From contig CP136066.1 of assembly GCA_032622095.1 (NCBI GenBank), positions 47,464,911 to 47,528,910 of the forward strand: 64,000 bases of DNA, written 5' to 3'. Both the position numbers and the translations under genes were made by a program. Positions 1 through 11,451 of this stretch are shown here, piece by piece. Position 1 is the first letter of the stretch; each line of letters starts with the position of its first letter. Under the pieces are notes generated by a model. That model did not search any database. It was not told where the DNA came from and saw only the letters and a program-made list of their open reading frames with translations. The stretch comes from Siphonodentalium dalli. Taxonomy: Eukaryota; Mollusca; Scaphopoda; Gadilida; Siphonodentaliidae.

Positions 1-540
1 ATCCATCCCTGACAAAAGATTTTGTGTCTACCTCCCTGAGCTCCATTGTATGTCAGTATATTTTCCATTGTCATAAAAAGGGAATGAGGTCTTACTCGGG
101 GCTTCTTTCATCATATGGTGGGCCTATATTGACTCGAAAAAATCAATAAGCGCCCAGTCAGTTATATGCATGATACTGTTAAAGCACTGTGAATTATTTT
201 TCACTTATGTATCATGCACAAATATGAACAACACTGATTTAATGTTTATGCATACGTACTAGTTAAATCTTCTGCATGATATTTTCGCAATATATCACAT
301 TATAAATTTAAATCTCATGTTTGTTCATTCTCAATTTCAGCGTAAACACCAGATGAAAATCAATGAGCATTATGTAGTGATTCCAGCTCTTGTTGTTACC
401 CCTAATGTAATCTAATCGGTGATATCCTGGTGGATTCTTTTTATGACGCCACTATAGTCCATCTAAAATTACAATCTAGGCCATGCACACCCATCCAGTT
501 GTTTAATAGTCGTCAGTGGCGATATATTTGCACCATTTCG
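1..540. other. Gene-free stretch, nothing recognised
   Basis: AT-rich sequence without a convincing reading frame. A pyrimidine tract ending in CAG near 340 resembles a splice acceptor, but no coding frame follows it. The first recognisable unit of the 180 bp repeat family starts at about 540. Confidence 0.5.
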
Positions 541-3450
541 TTACTAAATCGCCTATGAATGCAGTTCATAACCACAGCAGCAACGGGGCCATCCTTTTGG
601 ATTCTTCTTGTGCCACTACTAATCCATCTAAATAACACAAACTAGGTCACATAAACTTGTCCAGCTGTTCAAAAATTGAGCGTAAATCATGCGTGGGGTA
701 AAAGTAGTACATTTGTCGTTGCTTAATCCAGCCTGTTCTCCTGAAACCCTGCACGTTATTTGCTTATAAGGAACAATACTTTAGGTAGATAATCTGCTTA
801 GATTCACTTCAATTTGAGTAGATAATGTGCTGAAAAGGAAAACTATTAGTCACATCATCGACTCATATAGATTCGATTCTAAGCAGATTATGTGCGGACA
901 ATGACAAAAATAAGCCAACCAACGACTTTTAAGGTGTACTCTCATTAAAATGTGTTTTCTCTGTGGCTCACGCCATAACACGAAATGACGACTATGACTG
1001 CATTATCTGCTTACTTCATAATCAAATAATCACGTTATGTACATAATTAAAATTATAGGTCGATTATGTGCGTAATTTTGGAGAATATGTTTCTAAATCG
1101 TCTGCGTTGGCATAACCATAGCAGCCACGGGGCTATTCTTGTGGATACTAATTTCTGCACCACTGGTCCATCTAAAAATCATAACCTGGTTCACATACGC
1201 CTGTCCAGCTGTTAAAACATTGGGTGTAAATCGCGCGTGGAGTAAAATAGTACATTTTTCGTTGCTTAATCCAGCCTGTTCTGCTGAAAACCGGCACATT
1301 ATTTAGCTCCATGAGTTCCGTTTCCAGTTCCCAGTTCCCTATTCTCCTAAAATTGCATTTTTCGTTACTAAATCGGTTGCGTAGCCAGATTCATGGTGGC
1401 CACCCGGGAATCCTTGTATTTTCGTGCGGTGTCACCCAGCGGGCATCTATAGGAAAGGGACGCGACCATGCAGCCCCTTCCAAATTTTCGAAAATCGGGC
1501 TGAAGTCGTGCATGGGGTGTCAAAATAGCACTTTTCGTTACTAAATCGGCTGCGTAGCCAGAGTCATTGTGGCCACCCGGGAATCCTTGTATTTTCGTGC
1601 CGTGCCACCCAGCGCGCATCTATAGGACAGGGACGCGCCATATAGCTCAATTCAATTTGTTCGTGCATGGAGCTCAAAAATCGCCTTCGTAGGCATAACC
1701 GTAGCAGACACGTGGCTATACTTGCGGAATCTTCTTGTGCCACCACTATTACATCTAAAAATCACAAACTAGGTCACATAATCTTGTCCAAAATGGTACA
1801 TTTTTCGTTAGTCGATAATGTAGTGAAAAGGAGACCCTATATATTACTCACATTATCGACTCATATAGTGGCGATTCTAAGCAGATTATGTGCGGACAAT
1901 GACAAAATATAAGCCAACCGACGACTGTTCAGCTGTACGCTCATTAACATGTGTTTTGACTGTGGCTCGCGCCATAACACGAAATGACGACTATGACTCC
2001 ATTATCTGCTTATTTCAGAATCAAATAATCACTTTATGTACTTAATTGAAATTAATGGTCGAATATGTGCGTATTTGCGCGAGGATATGTTGCTAAATCG
2101 CCTGCGTTGGCATAACCATAGCAGCCATGGGGCTATCCTTATCGATTCTTCTTTGGCCACCACTAGTCCATCTAGAAATCACAAATTGGTTCACATATGC
2201 CTGTCCAGCTGTTCAACAATTGCGCGCAAGTCGTTCGTCGCATCAAAATAATGAAAAAAAGGTCATTTTTCGTTGCCAAATCGCCTGCGTATATAGGCAT
2301 AGCAGTCACGAGGCTATCCTTGTAGATTTTTCTTCTGCCACCACCAGTCCATCTAGAAATCAAAAATCAAGTAACATGCACCTGTCCAGCTGTTCACAAA
2401 TTGAGCGTATATAAGTCGTTCGTGGGGGTCAAAATAGTGAAAACAATTTCATTTTTCGTTGCTAAATCACCTGCGTATGCATAACCGTAGACGCCACGGG
2501 GCTATCCTTGTGGATTCTTCTTGTGCCGCCACAAGTCCATCTAGAAATAACAAAATAGGTCATATAAACTTGTCCAGCTGTTCAACAATTGGGCGTAAAT
2601 CGTGCGTGGGGTAAAAATGTGACATTTTTCGTTGCTTAAGCCTGAAAACTAGCACATTATTTGCTGAGATGAAACAATATTTTAAGTATAGATAATCTGC
2701 TTAGTATCGCCTCAAACTTCTCAGGTGTACGCGCATTAGCATGTGTTTTCACTGTGGCTCGCGCCATAACACGAAATGACGACTATGACTCCATTATCTG
2801 CTTATTTCAGAACCCAATAATCACTTTAAGTCCCTAATTAAAATTATAGGTCGGTTATGTGCGTATTCGCGCGAGGATTTGTTACTAAATCGCCTGCGTT
2901 GGCATAACCATAGCAGCCACGGGGCTATCCTTGTGGATACTTCTTATACCACCACTAGTCCATCTAAAAACCACAAACCTAGTCACAGAAGCCCGTCCAG
3001 TTGTTCAAAAAATTTGGCGTAAGTCGTGCGTGGTATCAAAACAATGAAAAAATGTCATTTTTCGTTGCTAAATCGCCTGCATATATAGGCATTTATAACC
3101 GTAACAGCCACGAGGCTATCCTTGTGGAATCTTCTTGTGCCACCAATAGTGCATCGAAACATCACTAACTAGATCACATAAACTTGTCCAGCTGTTGAAA
3201 ACTTGGGCGTAAGTCGTGCGTGGGGTAAAAATAGGACATTTTTCGTTGCTAAATTCCTGTATGTATTCACAACCACAATAGCCAGGGGCTATCCTTATGG
3301 ATTCTTCTTGTGCCACCATTAGTCCATCTAGAAATAAGAAACTAGTTCGCATATATACGCCTGTCCAGCTGTTCAAAAATTGGGCGTAAGTCGTGCGTGG
3401 TATCAACATAATGAAAAAAGGTCATTTTTCGTAGCTAAATCGCCTGCGTA
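541..3450 (+). repeat. Array of ~180 bp A-type repeats with ~240 bp spacer repeats
   Basis: A unit of about 176-187 bp recurs. Its landmarks are a CATAACC..AGCAGCCACGGGGC block, a CCACTAGTCCATCTA block and a TTGTCCAGCTGTTCA block, and it ends in TTTTTCGTTGC. Copies are seen near 568, 1114, 1694, 2110, 2297, 2481, 2904, 3088, 3264 and 3451. The last of these is interrupted by the hAT-like element. Runs of three or four units are directly tandem (2090-2640 and 2885-3450). Elsewhere a second block of about 240 bp, containing GCAGATTATGTGCGGACAAT and a CGCCATAACACGAAATGACG word, separates them (about 860-1085, 1870-2100 and, partly, 2680-2890). Short open frames in this array are products of repetition and are not conserved between units. 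Confidence 0.85.
1297..1655 (+). repeat. C-type 175 bp repeats, forward arm
   Basis: One full and one truncated unit of a different GC-richer repeat, about 175 bp apart, with GGCCACCCGGGAATCCTTGT and a CGACCATGCAGCCCCTTCC block. The left edge carries a CCAGTTCCCTATTCTCC segment. The same units and the same edge segment recur in the opposite orientation at 4866-5397, so the two form a long inverted repeat around the A array and the hAT-like element. Confidence 0.85.
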
Positions 3451-3610
3451 GGCATAACCAGAGGCGGACTGGCCGATCGGGAGACCGGGAAATTTCCCGA
3501 TGGGCCGGAGGCCGGAAAAATTCTGATTCCACGTGATTTTCTATCAAGCGAGAATCCGAGGGGTTTTTTTACGGTTGGGGGGGGGGGGGTATATGTGGTT
3601 GGGCCGCCCA

Positions 3611-4389
3611 ACCACAACTTGGGCCGCAAATGAAACCGACGTGGGCCGCCACATGTGTTGTTTAACCAGCCGTGTATCCAATAAGATGGTACGCTTCTCA
3701 CATAAATTCATGAGGGCAGAGGCGGACTGCATGGCCGATCGGGAGACCGGGAAAATTCCGGACGTGGGCCGCCACATGTGTTGATTAACCAGCCGAATTG
3801 GCTAATCGTAATTTTGACATTAAATGAACTTGTCGGCATCATATAACACCACGTAAAGACCCCATTAATCTCGAGATTGTAACGGTAACTCCCAGCTGTA
3901 AATCCCAAAAAAATTCTTACGCACCCCTCCCCCAATTGAAATTTACAAGAAAATAGGAACGCTTCAGTTGATGCCAGTCTAGTTTATCGGATTCGAGATA
4001 ACCACAACTTGGGACGCAAATGAAACCGACGTGGGCCGCCACATGTGTTGTTTAACCAGCCGTGTATCCAATAAGATGGTACTCTTCTCACATAAATTCA
4101 TGAGGGCAGAGGCGGACTGCATGGCCGATCGGGAGACCGGGAAAATTCCGGACGTGGGCCGCCACATGTGTTGTTTAACCAGCCGAATTGGCTAATCGTA
4201 ATTTTGACATTAAATGAACTTGTCGGCATCATATAACACCACGTAAAGACCCCATTAATCTCGAGAATTTAACGGTAACTCCCAGCTATAAATTCCAAAA
4301 AAAATCTTACGCACCCCTCCCCCAATTGAAATTTACAAGAAAATAGGAACGCTTCAGTTGATGCCAGTCTAGTTTATCGGATTCGAGAT
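3611..4389. repeat. Two 390 bp tandem copies inside the hAT-like element
   Basis: The segment 3611-4000 is repeated almost base for base at 4001-4389. Each copy contains an internal degenerate copy of the element terminus (GAGGCGGACTGCATGGCCGA, at about 3720 and 4110) and a GACGTGGGCCGCCACATGTG word found twice per copy. The duplication therefore captured earlier TIR fragments. Confidence 0.9.
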
Positions 4390-4603
4390 TTTCTTGTATA
4401 GTTTTCAAAATGTTCTCACCCCGGGCCGAACAACCATGAACAACCCGGTGTGTCCTGGTCTCTTGTCCGTAGCCGTGTGCATTTGTCTGGAGTTAGACCG
4501 CTAGATGTTAGATTTTATGCAATTTTTCAGGTAAAAATATCTGAATGGTCTCATACCGGGAATATATAGAACCATAGTTTATGAATATATAGGATATTAG
4601 ACC

Positions 4604-4781
4604 AGAGGTGCAAATGGAATTATGCAAAAACATGTATTTGGTCTGCCTGCATCTGATTCAAGGGGGGGGGGGGGTGCAAATGGAATTATGCAAAAATATG
4701 TATTTGGTCTGATTCTGATTCAAGGGGGGGGGGGGTGCAGTTGGAATTTTCCAAGGTGGACTGTGGACGCCCCCCCCCCCA
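4604..4781. repeat. 66 bp tandem repeat with long G/C homopolymers
   Basis: A GTGCAAATGGAATTATGCAA unit occurs twice, with a third partial copy. Copies are separated by runs of 12 or more G near 4662 and 4724, and a run of about 10 C lies near 4771. The G runs could form quadruplexes. They are also the likeliest places for sequencing length errors. Confidence 0.8.
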
Positions 4782-4865
4782 AACAGATGGGCCGGTATTA
4801 TATTAATTTCCCGGGCCGGTTTCTTGGCCCATTCCGCCTCTGTGCATAACCATAGCAGCCATGGG

Positions 4866-5397
4866 GCTATCGAAAATTTGGAAGGGGCTGCATGGTCGCG
4901 TCCCTTTCCTATAGATGCCCGCTTGGTGGCACCGCACGAAAATACAAGGATTCCCGGGTGGCCACCATGACTCTGGCTACGCAGCCGATTTAGTAACGAA
5001 AAGTACTATTTTGACACCCCATGCACGACTTAATCACAATTTTCGAAAATTAGGAAGGGGCTGCATGGTCGCGTCACTTTTCTATAGATGCCCGCTGGGT
5101 GGCACCGCACAAAAATACAAGGATTCCCGGGTGGCCACCATGACTCTGGCTACGCAGCCGATTTAGTAACGAAAAGTACTATTTTGACACCCCATGCACG
5201 ACTTCAGCCCGATTTTCGAAAATTTGGAAGGGGCTGCATGGTCGCGTCCCTTTCCTATAGATGCCCGCTGTGTGGCACCGCACGAAAATACAAGGATTCC
5301 CGCGTGGCCACCATGACTCTGGCTACGCAGCCGATTTAGTAACGAAAAGTGCAATTTTAGGAGAATAGGGAACTGGGAACGGAATTCATGGAGCTAC
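4866..5397 (-). repeat. C-type 173 bp repeats, inverted arm (three units)
   Basis: Three tandem units of the C-type repeat in reverse orientation relative to 1297-1655. The shared CAGCCGATTTAGTAACG word starts near 4982, 5155 and 5328, giving a period of about 173 bp. The right edge (GGAGAATAGGGAACTGGGAA) mirrors the left edge of the forward arm. The repeated frames MVASL.YRCPLGGTA come from the repeat and are not a gene. Confidence 0.88.
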
Positions 5398-5472
5398 ATT
5401 ATACACAATTTCTTATAAGGAACAATACTTTATATGTAGATAATCTGCTTAGAATTGCTTCATTGTGAGTCG

Positions 5473-7350
5473 AGCTCCCTGTAGCCCCTAATTCCCTTTT
5501 TATTACCATGGATCTTATATGAATTTGTGCAGGAGATGCCCCTTTATTCAAATACACCAGAGCTCCGGGGTGGAGACATACTTGCATGGGGCAGGGATGC
5601 TGATGATATGAAAATAGGGGTTTTTACCCAATTTTAAGTCAATAAGTACACCATATGAGGGAAGCAAGCCCCCAGGGACCCCTAATTCCCTTTTTATGAC
5701 CATGGAACTTGTATATATATGTGCAGGAGAAGTCACTTTTATCAAATACACTAGAGCTCCGGGTGGAGACACACATACATGGGGCATGTATGCTGATATG
5801 CATTAGGAAATATGTTTTTTCTTCAATTTTCGAGCCTATATAGGCACACCACATGAGGGAAGCAGGCCCCCAGTAACCCCTAATTCCATTTTTATGACCA
5901 TGGATCTTATATGTATATGTGCAGGAGATGCCCCTTTATTCAAACACACCAGAGCTCCGGGTGGAGACATACTTGCAAGGGGCAGGGATGCTGATGATAT
6001 GAAAATAGGGGTTTTTACCCAATTTTAAGTCAATAAGTACACCATATGAGGGAAGCAAGCCCCCAGGGACCCCTAATTCCCTTTTTATGACCATGGAACT
6101 TGTATATATACATGTATGTGCAGGAGATGTCACTTTTATCAAATACACTAGAGCTCCGGGTGGAGACACACATGCATGGGGCATGTATGCTGATATGCAT
6201 TAGGAAATATGTTTTTTCTTCAATTTTCGAGCCTATATAGGCACACCACATGAGGGAAGCAGGCTCCCAGTAACCCCTAATTCCATTTTTATGACCATGG
6301 ATCTTATATGTATATGTGCAGGAGATGCCCCTTTATTCAAATACACCAGAGCTCCGGGGTGGAGACATACTTTCATGGGGCAGGGATGCTGATGAAATGA
6401 AAATAGGGGTTTTTACCCAATTTTAAGTCAATATGTACACCATATGAGGGAAGCAAGCCCCCAGGGACCCCTAATTCCCTTTTATGACCATGGAACTTGT
6501 ATATATCTGTGCAGGAGATGTCACTTTTATCAAATACACTAGAGCTCCGGGTGGAGACACACATGCATGGGGCATGTATGCTGATATGCATTAGGAAATA
6601 TGTTTTTTCTTCAATTTTCGAGCCTATATATATAGGCACACCACATGAGGGAAGCAGGCCCCCAGTAACCCCTAATTCCCTTTTTATGACCATGGATCTT
6701 ATATGTATATGTGCAGGAGATGCCCCTTTATTCAAATACACCAGAGCTCCGGGGTGGAGACATACTTGCATGGGGCAGGGATGCTGATGAAATGAAAATA
6801 GGGGTTTTTACCCAATTTTAAGTCAATAAGTACACCATATGAGGGAAGCAAGCCCCCAGGGACCCCTAATTCCCTTTTTATGACCATGGAACTTGTATAT
6901 ATCTGTGCAGAAGATGTCACTTTTATCAAATACACTAGAGCTCCGGGTGGAGACACGCATGCATGGGGCATGTATGCTGATATGCATTAGGAAATATGTT
7001 TTTTCTTCAATTTTCGAGCCTATATAGGCACACCACATGAGGGAAGCAGGCCCCCAGTAACCCCTAATTCCCTTTTTGTGACCATGGATCTTATATGTAT
7101 ATGTGCAGGAGATGCCCCTTTATTCAAATACACCAGAGCTCCGGTGGAGACATACTTACATGGGGCAGGGATGCTGATGATATGAAATTAGGGGTTTTTA
7201 CCCAATTTTAAGTCAATAAGTACACCATATGAGGGAAGCAAGCCCCCAGGGACCCCTAATTCCCTTTTTATTACCATGGAACTTGTATATATCTGTGCAG
7301 GAGATGTCACTTTTATCAAATACACTAGAGCTCTGGGTGGAGACACACAC
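5473..7350. repeat. Dimeric satellite, ~394 bp higher-order unit made of two ~195 bp monomers
   Basis: Two diverged monomers alternate A-B-A-B. Monomer A carries CCATGGATCTTATATG and monomer B carries CCATGGAACTTGTATATA. The A landmark lies at 5511, 5903, 6300, 6695 and 7087, giving spacings of 392, 397, 395 and 392. Both share AGAGCTCCGG(G)GTGGAGACA and a TGAGGGAAGCA block. There are about 4.75 dimers, and the last B unit is cut off at 7350. A long minus-strand open frame (6373-6771) spans monomers only because the dimer happens to lack stops, so it is not called as a gene. Confidence 0.93.
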
Positions 7351-8080
7351 TGTCTAACTTGAGACATTTTTCCGTTTATAATTCTATTTCCATAAGTGTC
7401 CAAAAAAAGATTTAGGGCTATATTATACTTATTTTTGGAACTAAATTGGATTTTCCACAACTACCCCCTTTTTGCCCAAAATATTAGTATGATAGAAAAT
7501 ACCACCCCTCCGCAAATTGACGACCAACGTTGACACTGTGAAAAATTCCACAAAAATGACAGTGGATATAGTATAGCATATGTATTACATTTTTTTAAAT
7601 CGAATATATTATGCACCATTCAGCTGCCGTAATTTGTTTTATGCTGACTCGAGTTTCCCTACACAAATTCAGGGGGCATAATTTTCATGATTTAATTCTT
7701 TGTAAACTCTCCCCACAGCTAAGTTTAAGTAATACAACAAGTCACCCTACCCCGAGTCCCCTTTTAAATTAAAAACATGGTCGTGACACTTGGGAATGTT
7801 TATAATTTTAATACATAAAATCACGTAAAAAGAATTAAAATGACACACGTGCAAAGTGTGCTACAGTGCTCGCGCTGAACACCCACGCAACGGTATGATT
7901 ACATTCGGTACCGGATGTTTACATTACATTAATGAGGGAAGCGAGGGTTTGCTCCGGTCTGGAGCATTCCCTATTAGTCTCGTTCACTGCTGTCGGGGAA
8001 AGCAATACAACAGTAAAGACATACTACCAGCATGTAAATAAACAAAATAAAACTGCCCAGTCTGTATCACACCCCTTGTA
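7351..8080. other. Gene-free stretch, nothing recognised
   Basis: AT-rich sequence between the satellite and the foldback element. Only short open frames without family resemblance or splice context are visible. Confidence 0.5.
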
Positions 8081-8674
8081 CGTGGTATCGCCAAAACCGA
8101 GGGTATCGCCAAAACCGATAAAATGGGAGTCATTTTCACGTATATGATATGGGGATATGTTTGTTTCTCATCGTAAAACAGACAAAGAACGACGCATCTG
8201 TTTGTCCACGTGAAGCAGGAGTATATATCCACCCGCTGTCAATCAGTTCCCAGATTAAACCATTTAATATGTTTTGGCGATTTTTTCAATAGTGTTTTTG
8301 CTTTTGCTTACTCAAATTTTCGAGAACAACCACCCACTAGTATAGTTCCTGGACTTCCACGCTGCCACCACAAATGCCGGTATAGTTCAATATGCCAATG
8401 AAGCATATAGGATTGAACAGAATTTTAAAAATCAGTGTCCTTCTCAATATCCTCGCGTATGGATTGACCACTGTCGGTCCAGAAAGATGTTAACGCCGCA
8501 GATGGATGACGATGTCACAAAACGCCGATCATCTGTGCAGTAAATATGAACATCATGAGTTGTTCGTTGTCTGTTTTGCGATGAGAAACAAACATATATC
8601 CCCATATCATATACGTGAAAATGACTTTCCCATTTTCTCGGTTTTAGCGATATCCTGGTTTTAGCGATACCACG
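8081..8674. mobile_element. Foldback MITE with ~115 bp inverted arms
   Basis: The left arm (8081 to about 8192) and the right arm (about 8562-8674) are inverted copies. The shared words are CGTGGTATCGC, a duplicated TATCGCCAAAACC motif and CACGTATATGATATGGGGAT. Both ends abut TA dinucleotides (8079-8080 and 8675-8676), which fits a TA target duplication as in Tc1/mariner-type elements. GTAC on both sides is an alternative reading. The interior of about 370 bp has no transposase. Confidence 0.72.
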
Positions 8675-8680
8675 TACATA

Positions 8681-9272
8681 TGCTGCCAGTACTGTTATAT
8701 ATCGCATTCAATCCGTGCGCTGTTTATTTATGGTCAGGTCTCGCTTGGTATTCATTCGACACCTTCGTCGACGCAACATGTGACACTTCGGTCAACCCCA
8801 CTGCTCCTCATTTAAGCTCGTGACCTCTAACCCCCCGGGAATGGGGTGAAGGAGAAGATCTCTAGATCTGTTCGACCACCCGGGCGCTTCGCGCCCTTCT
8901 ACTATCTTGCGCCCCAAGCGAATTCATCGACCGTTGATCGCCGGCCGGTTCGGGTCCATACGCCCCGTGGATTCCTGGATTCGTATGTAATCTTTAACAC
9001 CAAGCTCCTTTGTTCTACCCCGAACTTATATTTCTCCGAATGGGCAATTAATACTGCTTTATACTAAGATGTGTGCCACAAGTCCACAATCGCAATATCC
9101 CAGTGCATGCACAGCAAACTCCAACGTGGACCTCTATTCGAGAAATATTTCACTTCTAACAGCCGACCACAATAACAAACATGTGCATAGTGCTTACCCC
9201 ACGTATTACAATTAATTGCCAGAACAGGCAACAGATTAATTTGCTGCCAGTACTGTTATATATCGCATTCAA
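8681..9272. repeat. 31 bp exact direct repeats flanking a 530 bp GC-richer segment
   Basis: The same 31 bases (starting TGCTGCCAGTACTGTTATAT) occur at 8681-8711 and 9242-9272. The segment between them is GC-richer than its surroundings, with CCACCCGGGCGCTTCGCGCC near 8876 and GATCGCCGGCCGG near 8936, and it holds no long frame. An internal TGTGACAC near 8779 resembles an LTR start, but no matching end with a target duplication could be fixed. A solo LTR or other insertion is possible. Confidence 0.55.
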
Positions 9273-9812
9273 ACATAACACGTCATTATAATAGAGTTAC
9301 TGTTATTCTTCTACGCAGAACGATATTACTTTGATAATTCGCGAGTCAAAACTAACCTAAAATGCATTCGTCCTCAAAATACAGATAATTGCATCGGCAG
9401 TAAATATTACGTATATACGTTATACTTACAGCGAAAGCAAATATTTTATTATATATTTACGTATATCGGCGTTTAGTTACGAACATAGCAAAGCTGTACT
9501 AGGTAGCTGTATATACCTATACAATTGAAACCACGATAAAATCCAAGTGCAATCCCACTCACACGAGTCGTGCCAAGGGCGTGGTTTTGATGTCTGAAAA
9601 TGAATATTTCATAAACGTCTCATTTATCAATTTGTATAGGAATTTTGCATCTGTGTCAATGTAATTCACCTTGTATATTATAAAGACGTGTTTAGGTCGG
9701 TTAATGGACTCACGATTGGACATTCATAAACTAAATGTTATCGGGCTACGCCACATACCCACAATAACAGTCAATGCCCACCATAACAGTCAATATACCA
9801 CATACCCACACT
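9273..9812. other. Gene-free stretch, nothing recognised
   Basis: AT-rich. The only structure seen is a short near-duplicate of ACCACATACCCAC followed by AACAGT around 9755-9815, which leads into the G-rich minisatellite. Confidence 0.45.
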
Positions 9813-9965
9813 AACAGTTGGTAAATGTCCGGTGGGGAAATGTCCGCTTTGATATTGAGTAAGTGGGGAAATGTCCGGTGGGTAAATGTCCGGGTGGTGA
9901 AATGTCCGCTTTGCCATTTCAAGGGCGGTGGGGAAATGTCCGGTGGGGGAATGTCCGGGATTCCA
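9813..9965 (+). repeat. G-rich minisatellite built on GGTGGGGAAATGTCCG
   Basis: Seven copies of an AAATGTCCG or GAATGTCCG core, in units of about 15-16 bp and two longer spacings that include CTTTG(A/C)(T/C)ATT words. Similar arrays are often the ends of non-autonomous transposons, but no partner terminus was found here. Confidence 0.8.
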
Positions 9966-11323
9966 CCCTTTTGAGGGTTTTTCAGAATTTAAGGTATGAT
10001 TCCCCTAAATTATGCCATGAAAAAAAAAATGACCACATATTGAAATAGGGGACCTGGAGAGTTCCCAAGCTCAGATATTGTATAAATCGGTAATCTGAAG
10101 TCATAGCCGAGACTGAAAAAAATTTCAACGGTGTTTTTGGTGGTGAAAATGGTATTTGAAATTTTTTTATGACAAAATCACAAATCCTTTAATTTTCATT
10201 ATTTTGGCCAAATTATCCAGCGGTATTGTCACCCCGACACCGTAGATCAATTATACGATAGTATGGTCAATTTACTAGGTGCTATTATTGTAGAAATAAG
10301 ATTTGCAAGTTGGAAGAAATCGTTACTATGGGGACGCCATTTTGATTGAATCATGGTCACGTGACAAATGAATAACATTCATAGAAATTTGCAGTCGGGC
10401 GGGAACGAATCATTGTAAATTTTCTGAATTCCTTCAGTTCTAATTATTAATTGTGTATGTCACTTTAATTGTGAGATATTTTCTCGTTCATTCATGGATA
10501 TGTGAGGGGAGGATTGTGTCTCGGGATCGCAATAATTGTTTAGTTATTAGCGCTTTGACATAAATCAACACGACGTGTTTACACTTAAAATTACAGTTCA
10601 CAGACAGCGGTTTCACGTGCGGCCTGATTTGTCACATGTACGTATAGTCTTATTGAATTGTTCGTGCATTCGAATCAATATTCGATCGCAATAACTTAAA
10701 TATCATTCGCATCATTCGCTGGCTGTTGTAATGTGTCACTATATTTGTGAAATAACCAGTGACCACCGCCCTATTTTTCATCGAACAGGTTAATTCGTGA
10801 AGTGGAAAGTGCGTGATTCGGTTTGTCAAAGCATGGATGTTTGGATATAACGTCGTATTAGTGTTCTGTTTGGATTGGAATTAATCATCTATATTCGCAT
10901 TCAGATGAGTTCAGTGTATTCTTAAACTGTTATCTAATAATAAGTATACTGATTTGTTGCCATATATTAGTTTGGGAGCGTTTTGTCAATGTTCTAGTCA
11001 TCGCCAGAACCAACACAAAATTTTGACAGTTCGGAATTCCAATTAGTCTGACATTTTGACCACGTGATCCATTCACATCTGTCTGATGAGTGACCAACTT
11101 GATTGCTAATTGGTCTATGTACATTTCAAATGACTAATTGAAACCCTATTGTTTCCGCCCTGAAAATGAAGCATTTGACCCTGCAGATCGATTGAGTATA
11201 AAAGCTGGTAAATCAATGTCAAATTTTATTGATCTTTTTTATTTCTGATCCAAATATTTCGTTTAGAATAGAAAGTAATGTATGTTGCATGTGTTTATGT
11301 GTACAGACATGTATGGAACAACA
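9966..11323. other. Gene-free stretch, nothing recognised
   Basis: AT-rich sequence. No reading frame with family resemblance and no clear repeat structure was seen. Confidence 0.45.
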
Positions 11324-11451
11324 CCACAGGTATTGGAATTTGTGTCAAATAATGGGTTTTTATGACAATTTACTCCTCTAAATGAGGATAGAATTCAGAG
11401 GAGTAAATTATCATAAAAACCCATTTTTGACACAAATTCCAATACCTGTGG
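11324..11451. repeat. Near-perfect hairpin with ~57 bp arms
   Basis: The left arm starts CCACAGGTATTGGAATTTGT and the right arm ends with its complement at 11451. Only about 15 bases separate the arms, and very few mismatches are visible. Flanking words GGAACAAC and GGAACACA may be a degenerate target duplication. It could be a minimal foldback MITE or the source of a small-RNA hairpin. Confidence 0.85.

Larger units (their letters stand above)
3459..4842. mobile_element. hAT-like non-autonomous element, 1384 bp, with 8 bp target duplication
   Basis: The left end reads CAGAGGCGGACTGG. The right end is its inverted counterpart, CCATTCCGCCTCTG, so the terminal inverted repeat begins CAGAGGCGGA, as is usual for hAT elements (CAGNG start). 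It is flanked by GGCATAAC (3451-3458) and TGCATAAC (4843-4850), an 8 bp target duplication with one mismatch. Removing the element restores an A-type repeat unit (GGCATAAC followed by CATAGCAGCC), which confirms both boundaries. No transposase frame is visible. The interior holds a 390 bp tandem duplication, a 66 bp tandem repeat and long G or C runs. Superfamily assignment rests on TIR start and TSD length. Confidence 0.85.

Noticed and set aside
6373-6771. 132-codon open frame on the minus strand
   Set aside because: It lies wholly inside the dimeric satellite, and its parts recur in every dimer. The frame is open only because the repeat period keeps it so.
5590-7200. GCTGATGA..GAAA in each A monomer, recalling a hammerhead ribozyme core
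   Set aside because: Only three bases separate CTGATGA from GAAA, so stem II cannot form, and no matching cleavage-site stem was found.
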